Positions 26,396 through 39,090 are shown, counted from the stretch's first letter. The stretch: 64,000 nt of DNA from Megalonaias nervosa (GCA_016617855.1 JAECUM010003271.1:42102-106101), one strand, 5' to 3'. Translations and numbers: made by a program. Notes: generated by a model not told the origin, from the letters alone.

Positions 26396-29300
26396 CCAAC
26401 CACACCATCATCAATCATTTGGCACACTGAAGATCACTGAGTTATTGTAGCTGGAGAGAAAGTTGTTTAACGCCTAAAAATAACATAAGTTGAAATGAAA
26501 CATATGCTAGACCAATATACCATGACTACATGAAATCAATGATGCGTCAGGTGCCTAACATTAGATACTAACATCGTTGTTCTTGCTCTTATGCACTACC
26601 CAAAGCTATGTAACAACTAATGTGGCGCCTCTTAAACTCACCAGATTGCGTATTCATTTTGTCTTCGGTCTATAACTGTGCATAAAGAGACATTATTGAC
26701 CCAGGTTACAATAAATCGTCAATCTTTACAGTGAGGAACATTAATATTGTAGAAATCCTTTGATCAGTTCAAAAGATATTATCGAACCTTTCCTCATTCT
26801 AGTGTGATTGAAGCTTCACTCTGGCCTCAGGGTACAGCATAGCACTCGGTTTCACTGAAATGGAGTCATTGGGTCCATCACACTGTTTCAGTGCCGAAAG
26901 CATCACTGAAGTGTGTAGTCACAATTATCTTTCTTTCCTTGTTGAAGTTTCCTTATACTGCAGAATGGAGTCTGAAGTTGTCCTTTCTGTCTCGATTCTC
27001 GTAGAAGTAATGGTTAGAATCATCACTGGCAAAACTCAAAAGCATGTTTTCGGAATGTGCGTCTGTCCAACTCCTATACGTCCGTCTTCGATGTGTGGGT
27101 GCCGCTCTTTGAATTCATCTTTGCTTTCTGGAGTGAGACATAAAGAAGGATAGCTGCAAGTTTCTTGCTTTAATTTTAGAAATTCGTTGACTTAACCTAA
27201 ACCCCGTAGTCCTGTTGGTATTTCGTCGAGATTGAGACAATGAAACTATTCGACACACATCTAGGTTCCTGCCAAAGTGCGTTCATGGCAAGCAATCAGT
27301 TCTTGATTACCTGTTTCAGCCTACTTTCGACATAGAGAAAACATTAGTTGGCTTAGATAATTTTTTAAGAGAAGACGAGATAGTATACGTTTTCGCTGCT
27401 AACTCGTTACAATTGATTAAACCTGCGTATTGGCGAATGTGTCCAACGACAATAAGTTCTATCAAATTTCTGGATGATCAGTGGGGAATCGAACATGTTT
27501 ACGTATCCAAGGATAAAGGAACATATAACAATATATTTGATTTAGCTTATTTTGAGATGCGTCCTCATCGTAGGGCAAGCATGTAGCAATGGTTCGTCCT
27601 CCAAACAAGCTGTCACGTCGATTTAAGAGATCGATGTCCATCCCATCGTAATCTTTGACGATGACTTTAAATTCTCTGACTGTTTTCAAAGGCCGAACTT
27701 AATCGTGTCCCCATATTTCTATCACTTGGTATCCATGGCTTTCCAAACTCTTTCATCATTTGCAAGTTCTGTCGCACAACATTTCGTCGTGGGTTATGAA
27801 AAAGCATTCGTCTGATCTGGTTGAGGAACACAAGAAGGGCATCCATGAAATAAACATCTCTGAAATTTGTACGCAATTTGTAGGTTTTCCCACTCATTCA
27901 TATAATCTTCTTTCGCACAGTTTCTTGTGTGTTGTATCTAATTGTATTGAGTTTCACTCAAAGTATGAAACCAACGCAAAGCTTTGACTGAATATCAATG
28001 GCAGAGAGATAGATGTGACTGAGGTGGCATGATAGATAGTTTGTTATCGAGATGAAACTTTTTCGTTAGTTTAATTCACATGCGTTGGCTATGGCAGAAG
28101 ATTCATTCAAGGGATCGATTCCTATGTAATCCATAAATAATTGTCGAAGTATGTTCTTAAAATATAAAACCTGCAACTTGAGCACCCTTTCAACGTATAA
28201 CGTGCAGCTAGCTCGTGTTGAAGTTGTTGCTTTTCCGGAACTCCACACACGGCCATTGTGGAAATGACTGCTTACTCTAAAGGGAGTGTTCTACGTCTTT
28301 CCGTTGTTTGATTCTATTTCTGTCCGACTTCATAATGCTCTCTCATAATCTTTTCTTTTCTCTTCTGCTGTGTTTTGTCTTTGCATAAGATAGAGCCAGC
28401 ACGATGACACCGCCTATTATTATTTATTTTGATGGTTGTTAATCTTTACGATACTTAAATTGGTACAAGAAAAAAATTATCCACCGGTAAAACATTGTAT
28501 CGTCTACCTCTTCTTCTTGGACGTGAAACAGGCGTCATGTGGAAAATGGTTGTTCCATCGAAATGTCAAACTAGTCATTGGATTGTTGGACGTGTTGAAT
28601 GTGGTCTGCTATTATGGAAGAATGCAATATTGCAGACGGACTTAACTGGATTCACACATGAGATTTCAAACTGTCGTGAGTTATGGTTAGCCACAAATGA
28701 CAGCCATCTTAATCTTGGCACAGACGTTTCAGTTCCTCTGACATTTACCCCAATAAATCCGTAAATAAGAAAACTGCTTGCTCTGGTGCGATTTGTTAGT
28801 AACCTCTTTAAAGTTGACCGTGTACATGTAGGCAGTAGTTCTCAATTTTCTGGAAGTCACTTTGTGGGTTGTTCGAATGCAATAAGGATCTACAGGTGCT
28901 ACCGAATGACTTTTCTTTCTTGGCTGATGTTAACTCACTCGGTCTTGTGTTGGAGGTAGATGTTTTTGGAGCTGAATCATTGACATATATTTCAAAGTCG
29001 CTAGAGTAACTTCTGCCAATATTTCTCTCAACGTATAAGGCGACACAAATGTGGTCATCACTTGGCTTCTACTTTCTACTGCTTTAATTCTTTCATGCTG
29101 ATTCAAGTGTAATTTACCTATGGTACAAACTTACTCCTGTATACAGTGATCCCTTCTATATAAGAAAGCTCACTAATTCAGTTTTTGTCTCTGAAGATGA
29201 AACAGCCAAAACGATTCACATTTATAGTCAGAGATTTACAACGAAGCATTGAAAATCCATTTCCGATACGACGATACGCCAGGAGAGTATTAGGCTCCAC

Positions 29301-29636
29301 CAAAATGTCCACAACGTCAAAAGGGAACCTCTACGACAGGAAAAAAGAGTGTCCCATGCAAATGGAGAAGAGCGGTCAGAAACACAAACAATAAAAGAAC
29401 CTATTCCAGTAAAAAGATTAAAAAGACAAAACATAGCAGAATAAAAAGCCACGCTAGTGAAGAGAGTCAAAAGGGAAAAATGGTATAAAAGAAGAAAAAT
29501 GGACTTTTGTGATGTTTTTTGAAATGTCTTTGTGATTATTATTTAATATACCAAGAACACAAATGCATCTCTGACCTTATTTGTTAATATTTGTTATTTT
29601 TGATAAGATAACACACACACACACACACACACACAT

Positions 29637-29720
<84 letters not shown>

Positions 29721-30376
29721 GTATTTCAAAATGGGACGTGTTTGTTTGATATAGTATTGGATGAGTTGTATCTCTCTTCTTAGAGATGTGGGTAGCCCTA
29801 AGAACACTGTCAGGACAATTAACCCCCGGTCAATTTCCCCTGGTCAGTCATTTCCGGGTTAATTACCCCACTTACTTCCCTCTGGACCACGACCCACACG
29901 ATAGTTATTTCGCTGTATAAAAGAAGCAAATACACTGAATAAATTAGTAAAACTGGAAGTAAAAGAACGATGCATTGGGCGGCAGCACGATATTAATAGC
30001 AAGAAGATGTCTTCAAGTGAGAAAGGTGCTTTCATTTTTCATCCTGTTGTTGTTGTAGCTGTAGAAATATTTGTTGTTTCCCTTCACGCCGTTCCAAAAA
30101 CTCTTTAACTCTTCGATTTATTCTTCCGAAATCATCATAGCTGGTAATGATAGAGAAGGAATTGTAGGAGGTAGTACCGGTATAAATTCCTGCAAAGAAT
30201 ATAAGATATCGCAGAAAGTCAAATTAAAGTCATACTCAAGAGGAATGCTCGCAACAGCAGCAGCAGTCGTAATATCAATCTAAGTATAAGAAGTATTCAC
30301 GGTACACGCAGTTTAATACATAATCATTATTTAAGTCACGTGTATACTGCTTCCGCACTGCTAAATCACAGAAATG

Positions 30377-30463
<87 letters not shown>

Positions 30464-33400
30464 TCCGCTGTATTGTGCATGTGAACGCAATTGGGGTGAT
30501 CATAATCAGCATAGATACAGCTATCTGCATGAGAAGAGCACATGTTCAATAGCAAGGATGCCTCCAGAGAGTATTAGTCTATGGACCCACTGTAAGAAGA
30601 ACGATGAAGCGGTTGTGCAGCCTAATTAATCTCTTAAACTAATTATCTAAGAAACAGGATACTATTCAATCATTGCCCCCCCGTCCCCCAAAAATTAGCG
30701 TGTTTGTATATTTGTATATGTCTATGTCTGTTCATAAAAAGTATTCAAACCTAGATCTCTTACCAATCATATGTAATATGATGGTATAGCATGTTTATTA
30801 TCAATCATACCATCTTATTGTGATAGTAATGGATTTCATTCCCTTCTTTTACATCATACATTTTTCTGTTGGTTTTAAGGTTTGGAGTTTTGGTCATTAC
30901 ACATGGCGTGTTCGAGAGTATGTATGTGATATTGGATAGTATATTTTGGGTAATGGGTAGCATATCACCGAGTATTGTTCACTATAAATAGCGTGTTGGA
31001 TAGTATGTGTGTAGTATTGCATATTAGTTCACTAGATGTTGGATAATAAATGACTGAATATTGGAAACTACACAGCGTGTGTTGGATAGAGCAGGTGGTT
31101 TTAGTAGTATAGTGTGGTTAAAATATGTTTGCTACACCGACGGCTTGATTATTTGATATAAGCGCAAGCATCTGCCATTTGCTAAGCTAAGAAGTTCAGC
31201 CGATGACTTGAAAGGACGAATGTGCCGAAAGTTTAGAGATGCAGAAATTCAAACATTGTATTGGTGCATTTGTTATATATTTAAATGCAGTATTTAAGAT
31301 ACCACCACACATCTACATAAAGTAATTAGTTGCCTGTGACCATAGGCAAAATCGCACGTAATGTTTTGGGGAAAATACTTCCAGGATCCTAGATTGTATT
31401 ATCATTATTACTGTCTTATACTTTGATCTGTAAAACCACTAACATGTGTGTTTATTACCAACTCTTTTTGTAATACAAAGTTTCTTCTGAATACCTCTCC
31501 TTCCGAGATTTCAAGACCTTTTTTAACCATTGACATTTATGTATTACCATCTCGTGTAGTGTTACAACAATATTTCTGGACCATTAATTTATTTAAAAAT
31601 CGTTATAATAACTGCATGAAAGCACAAGCAAATACAATGTGGTCTGTTGGAATTTTTCGTGTTTATAAAAATCGATTAAGGCTGCAACAAACATCAACCA
31701 TGGAATAGTTTTCTGTATATTCTAGTCGAAACAATTATCAATAGCATTAAAACTGTTTCAAGATTATGATGCAGTTGCAGATGCAAAATAAAACATTTAT
31801 TTAGTAAAATAAATATGGCTCTGGTATGATCGGTTAGAAAGACTGCAAATATGCCGTTTAATCTTTCTAATTATAGAGAATATACATTTTTGCATTACAT
31901 GGTTATGATTCACTGCTCTATTTCAAAATGCTCTGCATTGAGTTAAAAGAAAAAAAAACTTTACAATAAAGCCACTACATAAAACGATAGCAAATATATT
32001 TCCGATCAAAATAAGATCCCGTGATTAAAGAAATGTTTAAGGCGAGGCATGTAAGTAAAAAGAACATTTGATAATTGTGTAACTGTCTCACAAAAGCCAC
32101 GTAACACAGTTACTGTGTGTACACGCAATAAAATCAATATGTAACAATAAATGAGGCATGACACATGTGGCCAAAGCACAACGCAGCATAACACAGTCAC
32201 TATGTTTACCAATATGCTGGAATTCTGCAATTGATACTGTTTCCTTTTATGTTCGCATGCTGCGAACTTTAGTCCATATCAGGAAAGTGAAATGAGCTAT
32301 GGAGGGACGTAAAGTTACTGTTTATTTTTAACGTCAAGTTAGTGTGGGGCTATAATATGGATAGTGGACCTCTAGTCACTGGTGGTGGGATTGTGGAAAG
32401 TGAATGGAAGAATGAAGAAAGTAATAGGACGATATTTCAAAAGCAATATCAGATGCCGAATTAGATTTACTGCCAAAAAGAAACCAAAATGTGAGCAAAG
32501 TCCCAGTATTATTGGTTGTAATAGTACAAATGGTTACAACACATCTCCAAGATGTTCGGGGATTTTTGCAAAAGTTGTGGGAAAAGTTACCCTTTTACGT
32601 TGGAAATCGGCTGTTTGAATTTTAGGACCTCAACTTTTACACGGCACGCCAAGTCACAAGATCATATGCAGGCATTAAAAGATAATTTATCAAGTCCGAC
32701 TTCGAGGTCGCTGCTTAAAATGTTATAAAGAAATATTGTGAAAAATCTAGTGCAGTTATATGTCCAATGAGAACAACGTATTTTACTGCCATTGAAAACG
32801 TTCCTATGACCCTAATACAGCATTTTTAACATAAAAGAAAGCTCGAACGTAGTCAGCAAAACAGCACTGATTAAAAAAATGAAACTTTGGGAGGGTTCTT
32901 ATTTGTGAAAAATCTTATTTTAGAGCAGATATATCCAAGAAACAATACATCTGAGCAGTGGAAAATAGTAAATAACAACCATAAAGAATAATTTCCCAAC
33001 CTAATGAAATTGGCTAAGATAGCAATGCATATGCCATTTCGGACAGCACATTGTGAAAGGGGTTCTCAGCACAGAAAAATATTTACATATAGCCTGGGGA
33101 CATATTAATCTCAACGTATTTTGCTATATGACATTTTAAAATTTTCCACTGAAATGAGTTTGAATTTTTGATTACTTGGACACTACCACGTGGTGCTGCG
33201 ATCTTGTATATGTGTCTGTGTGTGTTCTTCGCTGTATAATCAATTAAACTGAATTAAATTGGATATGTTATCGCCGAGCGATGTGTCTCTTGCTTTGATT
33301 ATATTCAGCTATATTTCTTTCAGTTGCTTTTATTCATGACCATATATATTTACCTTGTTACACAAGAACTGTCTGTCTGTGGTGTTCTCTAGTCGTAATG

Positions 33401-34597
33401 TAATACAGTTGTAACAACAAAAGGCTTCTTTTCAGAGGTGCTAAAGTACCACATGTTAAACAACACTGTTTGGAGTGTCGGTATGATGAATAACGAAGCG
33501 CTACCCACTGTGCTCTATCCTAGGTGGCTTGGAGTAACGGAATATAATGGTTTGTATGATAATGAATTGAAGTTTGATCTTATTTTACGCCAATAAATAA
33601 AAGACAGTTCTAACAAATGCTGCCAAGTAAAGTAGATAGCCTTTAGAAAAAGAGAAAATTTCACTGTTGACATATTTTTGACATATTTATGTCTTTTATG
33701 TACGAGTGAAACATGAGCCAGAGGCCTCAGATGTTTTAATAAATAAATTTATGTAAGTAAATAAATAAACAATCACTATCACACTCGAAATCCCGTTTAG
33801 CGCTATAAGGTAATCTTTTAGTTTGCGTATCAATCAATATATCTCAGTAAAATTAGATAATTTATTTCTATTAAATCTTTGGATCAAAAGCTGCTCAGTG
33901 CGTTTTCAAGCTGGCAATGCAATTGATATAGACAGAAAATCTCGCAGCGATAGAGAAGAACATTATTTGCTCCTGCTGGCGAATACCTAGAGTAAGAAAA
34001 GCTTATTACAGCTAACTGCGTCGATAAACAGAAACATCCAAAGAGTTGGGAAGCTGAGTTTGTAAACCAGCCGTATTCTTCAGATGCTTAATACTTTTTT
34101 ATACCGAAAACATCGTCGATTTTTTTGCCTAATTTATATATCGTTCCTCCTGACTGTTTTTCTTCTTTTGATATGCCTCATCCTTTGTATCATGTAAGTA
34201 TAACAGAATTGTTTGAATCTGGTGTGCGTCTGTTATGTCATTATAATCATTTGTAATTGTCTCCTTTTATACCCACTGATGAAGTTATATGTACGTTTAT
34301 ATGACACTCATTACGTTTACGTGAAATACATAACAAAAACTAATAGAGGTCAATCAGATTGAGGAGGTGTTAAAACTTTAAAAATTTTGCACCTTATTTT
34401 GACTTCTCCATCAAAAATATAACCGAAAAGCAAAGATGTTTTTTGTATGTGTTTGCATTACCGTGAATAATCTCTTGGGTTTGTATTTTACAGGTAAAAT
34501 TTTCATCAACAATGGTCTGATAGTGGAGAGCGACCTGGCAGTATCTAATGGAGTTGTTCACCTTATTGACCATGTTCTTTTGCCCAACCCTTTTTAG
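9858..34597 (+). CDS. Secreted protein with two FAS1 (fasciclin) domains, six exons
   Basis: Exons: 9858-10011, 21492-21697, 22767-22956, 23988-24086, 33436-33549, 34494-34597 (stop TAG). All phases join (1, 0, 1, 1, 1), giving 288 residues. The start at 9858 has an A at -3 and opens a hydrophobic signal peptide ([16 protein letters not shown]); an ATG at 9843 would add five residues. Domain 1 (about 22-148) has [12 protein letters not shown], the YH motif in VQYHV, and [13 protein letters not shown]. Domain 2 (about 150-288) has [19 protein letters not shown] and [16 protein letters not shown]1 proteins of the periostin/TGFBI type act in the extracellular matrix and cell adhesion; that role is inferred here. 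No EMI domain or GPI signal is seen. Intron 1 uses a GC donor (AG|GCAAGT). Confidence 0.9.
10120..10209. repeat. Compound (TA)n(CA)n(CT)n microsatellite
   Basis: Uninterrupted TA, then CA, then CT dinucleotides about 100 bases into intron 1. Confidence 0.97.
11270..11425. repeat. 20-bp minisatellite
   Basis: About seven diverged copies of a roughly 20-bp unit resembling AAGCCATCAAAATAGTACAC. Open frames through it are by-products. Confidence 0.75.
14441..14626. mobile_element. Short hAT-type MITE, 186 bp
   Basis: The left end CAGAGGTTTCAAAGGC and the inverted right end CAGGGGTCTCAAACAC are similar. Flanking 8-mers ATCTACAA and ATCTGTAA match at 6 of 8. The interior contains a GGCCCAAGGGCCGC/GCGGCCCGC-like GC-rich stretch typical of such elements. 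Confidence 0.7.
15214..15259. repeat. (CT)23 microsatellite
   Basis: Pure CT dinucleotide run. Confidence 0.97.
15830..16120 (-). pseudogene. Ty3/Gypsy reverse transcriptase-RNase H fragment
   Basis: The minus strand encodes [31 protein letters not shown] and [19 protein letters not shown]. These are the landmarks of the connection between reverse transcriptase and RNase H in Gypsy pol. Only about 90 residues remain, with a poly(A)-rich junction at 16140-16160 upstream. No LTRs or other pol domains are nearby, so it is an isolated remnant. Confidence 0.85.
17225..17298. repeat. Compound (TA)n(GA)n microsatellite
   Basis: TA run to about 17256, then GA run. Confidence 0.97.
17945..17982. repeat. 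(GA)19 microsatellite
   Basis: Pure GA dinucleotide run. Confidence 0.97.
18383..18520 (+). mobile_element. tRNA-derived SINE
   Basis: tRNA-like head with A box TAGCTCAGTTGGTAG (18394-18408) and B box GGTTCGATACT (about 18438-18448), followed by a body reading TGCCTCGGCGTGTCCTTGAA. The body and lack of a clean acceptor stem argue against a functional tRNA gene. Confidence 0.75.
20170..20592. repeat. 42-bp minisatellite, about ten copies
   Basis: Tandem unit containing TACGGTAATATAACTCATAC. Because 42 is divisible by three, a frame at 20112-20483 stays open with a 14-residue repeat around [12 protein letters not shown]. It lies in intron 1 with no splice or start context, so I read it as a repeat, not a gene. 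Confidence 0.93.
21698..22766 (+). other. Intron 2 of the FAS1 gene
   Basis: GTAGGT donor to CTCCTCAG acceptor. It contains an unrecognised 117-codon open frame (21863-22216) and ends in a long TA repeat. Confidence 0.85.
22697..22758. repeat. (TA)n microsatellite next to a splice acceptor
   Basis: About 31 TA units end eight bases before the exon 3 acceptor of the FAS1 gene. Confidence 0.97.
22957..23987 (+). other. Intron 3 of the FAS1 gene
   Basis: GTAAAG donor to TTTCTGCTTCAG acceptor. It contains a SINE; otherwise nothing recognisable. Confidence 0.87.
23742..23960 (+). mobile_element. tRNA-derived SINE
   Basis: A-box-like TAGCTCAGTGGTTAGC (about 23753-23768), a decayed B box near 23790, then a body with CTTAGGCAAGACACTTGA, a conserved-looking SINE core. 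It sits just upstream of FAS1 exon 4. Confidence 0.7.
26324..26392. repeat. (TA)n microsatellite
   Basis: About 34 TA units in intron 4. Confidence 0.97.
26850..28260 (-). pseudogene. Decayed Polinton family B DNA polymerase (relic 2)
   Basis: In order on the minus strand, in shifting frames: [38 protein letters not shown], then [12 protein letters not shown] with a decayed motif A ([16 protein letters not shown]), [15 protein letters not shown] and [15 protein letters not shown]. These are landmarks of the protein-primed polymerase of classical Polintons, from the region before motif A to just before motif B. Many stops and shifts show an old relic. Its GGRT-type core differs from the intact polymerase at 52.3-55.8 kb, so it is from another lineage. 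It sits antisense inside intron 4 of the FAS1 gene. Confidence 0.8.
29610..29719. repeat. Compound (CA)n(TA)n microsatellite
   Basis: CA run to about 29651, then TA run with one interruption. Confidence 0.97.
30380..30457. repeat. (TA)n microsatellite
   Basis: TA run with one CT interruption near 30427. Confidence 0.97.
33550..34493 (+). other. Intron 5 of the FAS1 gene
   Basis: The GTTTGT donor is weak. The acceptor TTTTACAG is good, and the joined codon restores the second FAS1 domain exactly. Nothing else recognised inside. Confidence 0.8.
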
Positions 34598-34642
34598 TTT
34601 TACCTTGGATGATACCTTGAGTGTATTTTTTATCAAAATAAA
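34598..34642 (+). promoter_or_regulatory. Short 3' UTR with poly(A) signal of the FAS1 gene
   Basis: AATAAA at about 34637-34642, 40 bases after the stop codon, the first such signal downstream. Confidence 0.65.
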
Positions 34643-34735
34643 ATTGGTAACGGGACTGTAGTTTATTAATTTTTACCTACCATCTTTGCCAAAGCTAAAT
34701 ATGATTATTCTGAAAACCATACTTGATATGCACAG

Positions 34736-34929
34736 GTAAGTTTTAATAATCGAGTATCTCTAGATATGTTAATAATTATGTTTAAAATCATAGTTTACAA
34801 TAACATGAAATCATTACATTCGAATTTTACAAGTAATTTTTAATAATCGAGTATCTCTAGATATGTTAATAATAATTTTAAAATCATAGTTTACAGTAAC
34901 ATGAAAACATCAATTTCGAATTGTAATAA
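34736..34929. repeat. 97-bp tandem duplication
   Basis: Two adjacent copies of a 97-bp AT-rich unit containing TAATAATCGAGTATCTCTAG, about 90 percent alike. Confidence 0.9.
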
Positions 34930-35149
34930 TGTTTTTACCTCGTCCCAGGTATCATTTAATGCGAAATGAAACTTAGACGTAATTAAAATATGCACAGTCA
35001 TTATGTTTTTTGTACCAGAATATAATAATTTTACATTTTCATTTCTTTGCATAAGAGATTGTTCATCAATTTGTGTCTATAATTTTGAAATAAAGTTTTG
35101 ATTTCAAAACAGGTCCAAGAAATTCCTCACCAGGTTTCAAGTGTAACAA

Positions 35150-35516
35150 TCGTAGCCATATTAGTAGTTCGCGTGCATAAATATGTTCAAATGCATCTGC
35201 GACACTTGCAAATCTTTTGACCTCAACGTTTCGTCCTTTCTGTATCTGCTGCCAATATTGCTAATGGTTGATGCATACTTTTATGTGTGCAATCGACTTT
35301 ATCCATCATATACACGATCATGAGGAAGAAATTAAAGATCAGCCTGTTGAACTTCATGAGGCGTATGGACATCAAACCACCTACGTGAAATTTGGCCAAC
35401 TTTGCTCGAGAAACCCCATGAATGACCTTTGCCATGCTTGCAGACATTTCTACAGCTTTCCAATACCCACGCGGACTGTAAAATATTTTCGATAATGTCC
35501 GGCATTTTGCATCCAT
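35150..35516 (-). pseudogene. Decayed Polinton-type integrase (relic 3)
   Basis: The minus strand reads LSKIFYSPRGYWKAVE, then in other frames FDVHTPHEVQQADL and FLPHDRVYDG. These are the same landmarks as the 7.8-kb relic, and the two loci align at the nucleotide level, for example around CTTTTGACCTCAACG. Several stops and shifts. It marks one edge of an old element whose structural genes run the opposite way at 36-39.4 kb. Confidence 0.78.
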
Positions 35517-36059
35517 GTTTGTTTGCTTGTATTAATATAATTTACTTTTAATGAATGAACATTTCCATGTGAGGCTTTGCCTCCTAAAACAACATTGGTC
35601 TTCATGCCTCCTTTGATTATCTAGCTTGCAAGTCGTTCTCTGAGTGTAGTATTAAACGCATTCATGTCATTGACGCTCACATTTATCATTTTATGTTTTA
35701 TAAGCAAGGTCACCACCTCAGAATCAGCTCGTTTTACATGTGCTGTACCGGAGTTTGGTTGGTTGTTAAAATCAAGCCTTAGAGGAAGGCCTATCCCTGG
35801 CCAACAGCAATTACATCCAGGTATATGTTTTTCGCAAAGATATTTGATTCATGATGTTCCTTGTAATTTCGTTAATGCAACAACGACATCAGTGCTGGTT
35901 ACTTTTCTTTGATAAACGTGAACCCTTTTGCTTCACATCGAACATAAGTTTATGCAGTCGCACTCGCTTTGGTTTTGCAGTTGGTGTTTTTGTGCGGCAT
36001 GGTACACAATATGTAGACATGATTGTATTATACAACAACTTTATTATTCAATGGCATCA

Positions 36060-36830
36060 CGAAAAAGAAAATTCATAGATGCTTTCAGAAACATTCAAGA
36101 TTTGTAAATCTCATTTTTAACCGTCAGTGTCTTTTCCGCGCACGCTATACCACAACCATTCAAGCATGGTGTTATATTTCCACACTTGGTTCGTGTGGTA
36201 AACAATGGGCCTGCTTTAATCATGAAAACCTCAACTGTTGTTGATTATGATTTTAAGACAGGTGAAGTGGGATCGGTTGTATGTAATTACGCTGTCAGCT
36301 GATGATCAACCACGTTATGATGTTTCAAAAGATTTTCAAACAGCGTTCAGTGACAAAACGTAGTTATGTGGCAGCGCCACCACCATCGATTTCTTTTTTA
36401 CTATCTAGGAAGCAATTGACAGGACGATTTGGATGCAAGGGAAACACTCTTGTAGTCTACAACGATATGATGTTTGAGAACCAAGTAAACTACGCTCAAA
36501 TATGTTTACGGTGACGGCACAAAAACAGACGTGATTTGTTTCACTCAACGATTCGCACATGTGCCTAAAGTTATCCGTGACAAATGTAAGATGTTGATGA
36601 TTTCGTGGTCTTCACGAGCATAGTCTTGCAAACATTCATTGGATATGGTGTGCCGCCGACTATTGTTGGGATGAATTTCTTGATATGTTTGTGCGGATCA
36701 CTAATGTTCCGTATAGTTTTATTACTACTGACTTGACCAGATCTTCCAGTTCCAATGGAGAAAGTGTCGTTATGGTCTGGAAACGAATGTGTCTCAATCG
36801 AACGAGTCTCACACAAACATGTCCGATAAA
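36060..36830 (+). pseudogene. Decayed Polinton DNA-packaging ATPase
   Basis: Reading across frames on the + strand: NTLVVYNDMMFENQVNYAQI (Walker-B-like hhhhD region), VICFTQRFAHVPKVIRDKCK (the conserved threonine-glutamine strand after Walker B), and further on WDEFLDMF and VPYSFITTDLTR. This order fits the FtsK/HerA-like genome-packaging ATPase of Polintons and adintoviruses. The Walker A loop is not recognisable. Frameshifts and stops make it nonfunctional. Confidence 0.6.
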
Positions 36831-36949
36831 ACAATTTAACAATCATACCAATCTTCTTGAAATGTCCTCCAGTGATGTCATAGAAGATTATGAAAATGCC
36901 GTCCTAAAACCACTCGTATAATAGAAGCCGAAAAATATCAAAGCTATGT

Positions 36950-39090
36950 TACGGTCAAGTCAAACTGTACTAGAAGATGAGACAACAGGCTTTGAACAAA
37001 CATTTGCACCGCTGCATAAACCAAGCAAAGATATCGCAGAGCGTGCCGAGAATATTAAAACAGCAACAAAAGCAACAAAGGAAGATGTTCTTGCGTTAAC
37101 TGAAGCAGAAGAATAACCGGGTTAAATTTGTAATATAACTAAACGAACCAACGATATAAAGAAAACCACAAACGCAAATGAAGAGACTATTACGCGTTTG
37201 CCAGCGGCAACGCATGAAGTCAAAGAAGACGTCGGTTTTCAGATGGTATACCTGCAAAGGCACACGTGTACGTTTTGAAGACGTAGCAAGGCAATTGCTA
37301 GGATACCAAACATACCACCCGGGTACAAATCGAAGCTGCCAACACCTCCTCAACACTTTAAAGAAGAAATTCGCCAGGTGATCTTCGTAAATCATGTACG
37401 TGTTGCTCTTAACAGATCCAGCACAAGAAAAGAGCACATGTTAAAAACGCATTAAAAGACACATGAGAAATACATGAACACTGATTGTCCTACAGTGGTA
37501 TTTAGGGAGTTTACAGGAAAGAAACAAGCTACAGGTGATCGGTAGAATCATTATGCAAAAATGTTTAATGCATTTATTGGCGGAAGAACTGAAGAAGGTG
37601 ATGAGGCGATTTTATGGCACTGTACACACGACAGCCAGTAATACCCTCGCTACCACAAGAAGAAAAATTGCCAAGGCAACAACAACGTACATATGTGAAA
37701 CAACCAGGTCCTATATCGCTAACACCAGGCTGATATGACATGAATTATCTTTCAGAGGGAACGTGCAGCAAATACAATGTGAATATGAGGAACATGAACA
37801 CCAAAAATCTTATAAAACAGAAACAAAGACGTGCACTCCAAGCAAAGTTTTACATATGCTTCCACCGGCAAAACGTGTATCAGCAGCCATTCCATCAAAA
37901 GAAGAACACGATCAAATAAAAAGTGGATGGTATAACAAACTAAACAAGAACATCACACACCAGAAGAACAATTCGAATGGACAAAAGAACAGGTCAAAAG
38001 GTGGTACAATCAACAAACAAACCAAGTAGAAGGCATTGGTGGAATGTATGACCCTAACGTCCTCACGGTTTGATTGGAAACAATTACTGGGTCAATTTAT
38101 GCCGGTAACGATGCATCAAACGTCACTATTTTGACCACATCGATTTATCAGCAGTTGTTCGCCGCTGGCATCACGGAGAGAACAACATATCGCGAGCTGA
38201 TGCATGAAGCTGCTGAAGACACCCATAACGTGCACGACGAACGTCCTTAGTATAAAAACTATGATGAGTTCTGATGAGACGCTTGGTGTTGAGGTGAGCC
38301 GCGTCTTACACAAAGTATTTGCTGCGATGCAAGAGGTTTCTTGAAATATAACCGAATGCGTTACCTTGGTGATCACAATCTCATAAATAAAACCATAATT
38401 TGGTATAACTGTTTATACACCTGTTGCTGCTGGGGAGTCAGACACACTTGACATTGCGCTAGCATCTCTGCGAGTTAATTACAGTTGGGATACTATCAGG
38501 TCATATCCGTTTTGCGATTTGCCTGCAAAAAGCACGTTTGTGTTTTCATCAGATAGAGGAACAGGTCTGGGTATGGTTGAACGTCTTACAGAGGCATATA
38601 ATATTACCTCCGTCAAGGTGTTAACTGGTAAAGATTCTAAAATATCTATAGTGAACATGAGCCCACACTCAGCTCTGACTGCTGAATATCAACAGTATTT
38701 AGTTAACACTGGGCAGTCGCCGTTGAGAACAGTTCTTGGTTAGCCCAAAAATGTTCCCGAAAATCAATAATTTTGGCGTGAACCTGCGCTGGCTGGATAT
38801 CATATCAGGCCTGACATAGTCAGAATTAACTCAATGACGCAGATCATTTTAACCTGTGACGCCATCAGTGTTTGTTACGAAAGAGGATCTGAAACGACAG
38901 GCGTAGTTGTTCAAGGTTACATTTTGTTTGGATTTTCACTAACAGTCGAATCTGGTACTTTGATATCAGTTCCGCCTCGCAACCTGTGTATCTTTCATGT
39001 TATAATAATTTGCTGACGCATAGTTTCTTTTTACAATAGTGGATCAAGATGGGCACGAAGTGAAATATCGAGGATACAATTTTACATTAG
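36950..39090 (+). pseudogene. Remnants of Polinton structural genes
   Basis: A run of broken frames, all on the + strand after the ATPase relic. Examples: FEQTFAPLHKPSKDIAERAE with a stop at about 37115; FEWTKEQVKRWYNQQTNQVE and GSIYAGNDASNVTILTTSIY near 37970-38150; an open 74-codon segment at 38519-38743; and a segment ending VDQDGHEVKYRGYNFTLEID at about 39035-39095, which looks like the C-terminus of a penton-like protein. Function of individual pieces is uncertain; position and shared strand support a structural module. Confidence 0.45.

Larger units (their letters stand above)
24087..33435 (+). other. Intron 4 of the FAS1 gene (9.3 kb)
   Basis: GTAAGA donor to TCTTTTCAG acceptor. It contains a Polinton polymerase relic and three long TA-type microsatellites (listed). 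A segment at 29815-29885 has alternating GGTTAATTACCCC-like and GGTCAATT-like inverted words, perhaps a MITE end. The rest (24.1-26.3, 28.3-29.6 and 30.5-33.4 kb) shows no recognisable gene. Confidence 0.8.

Noticed and set aside
35268..35495. Plus-strand 75-codon open frame
   Set aside because: It is antisense to the recognisable integrase relic. The 7825-8169 plus frame is rejected for the same reason.
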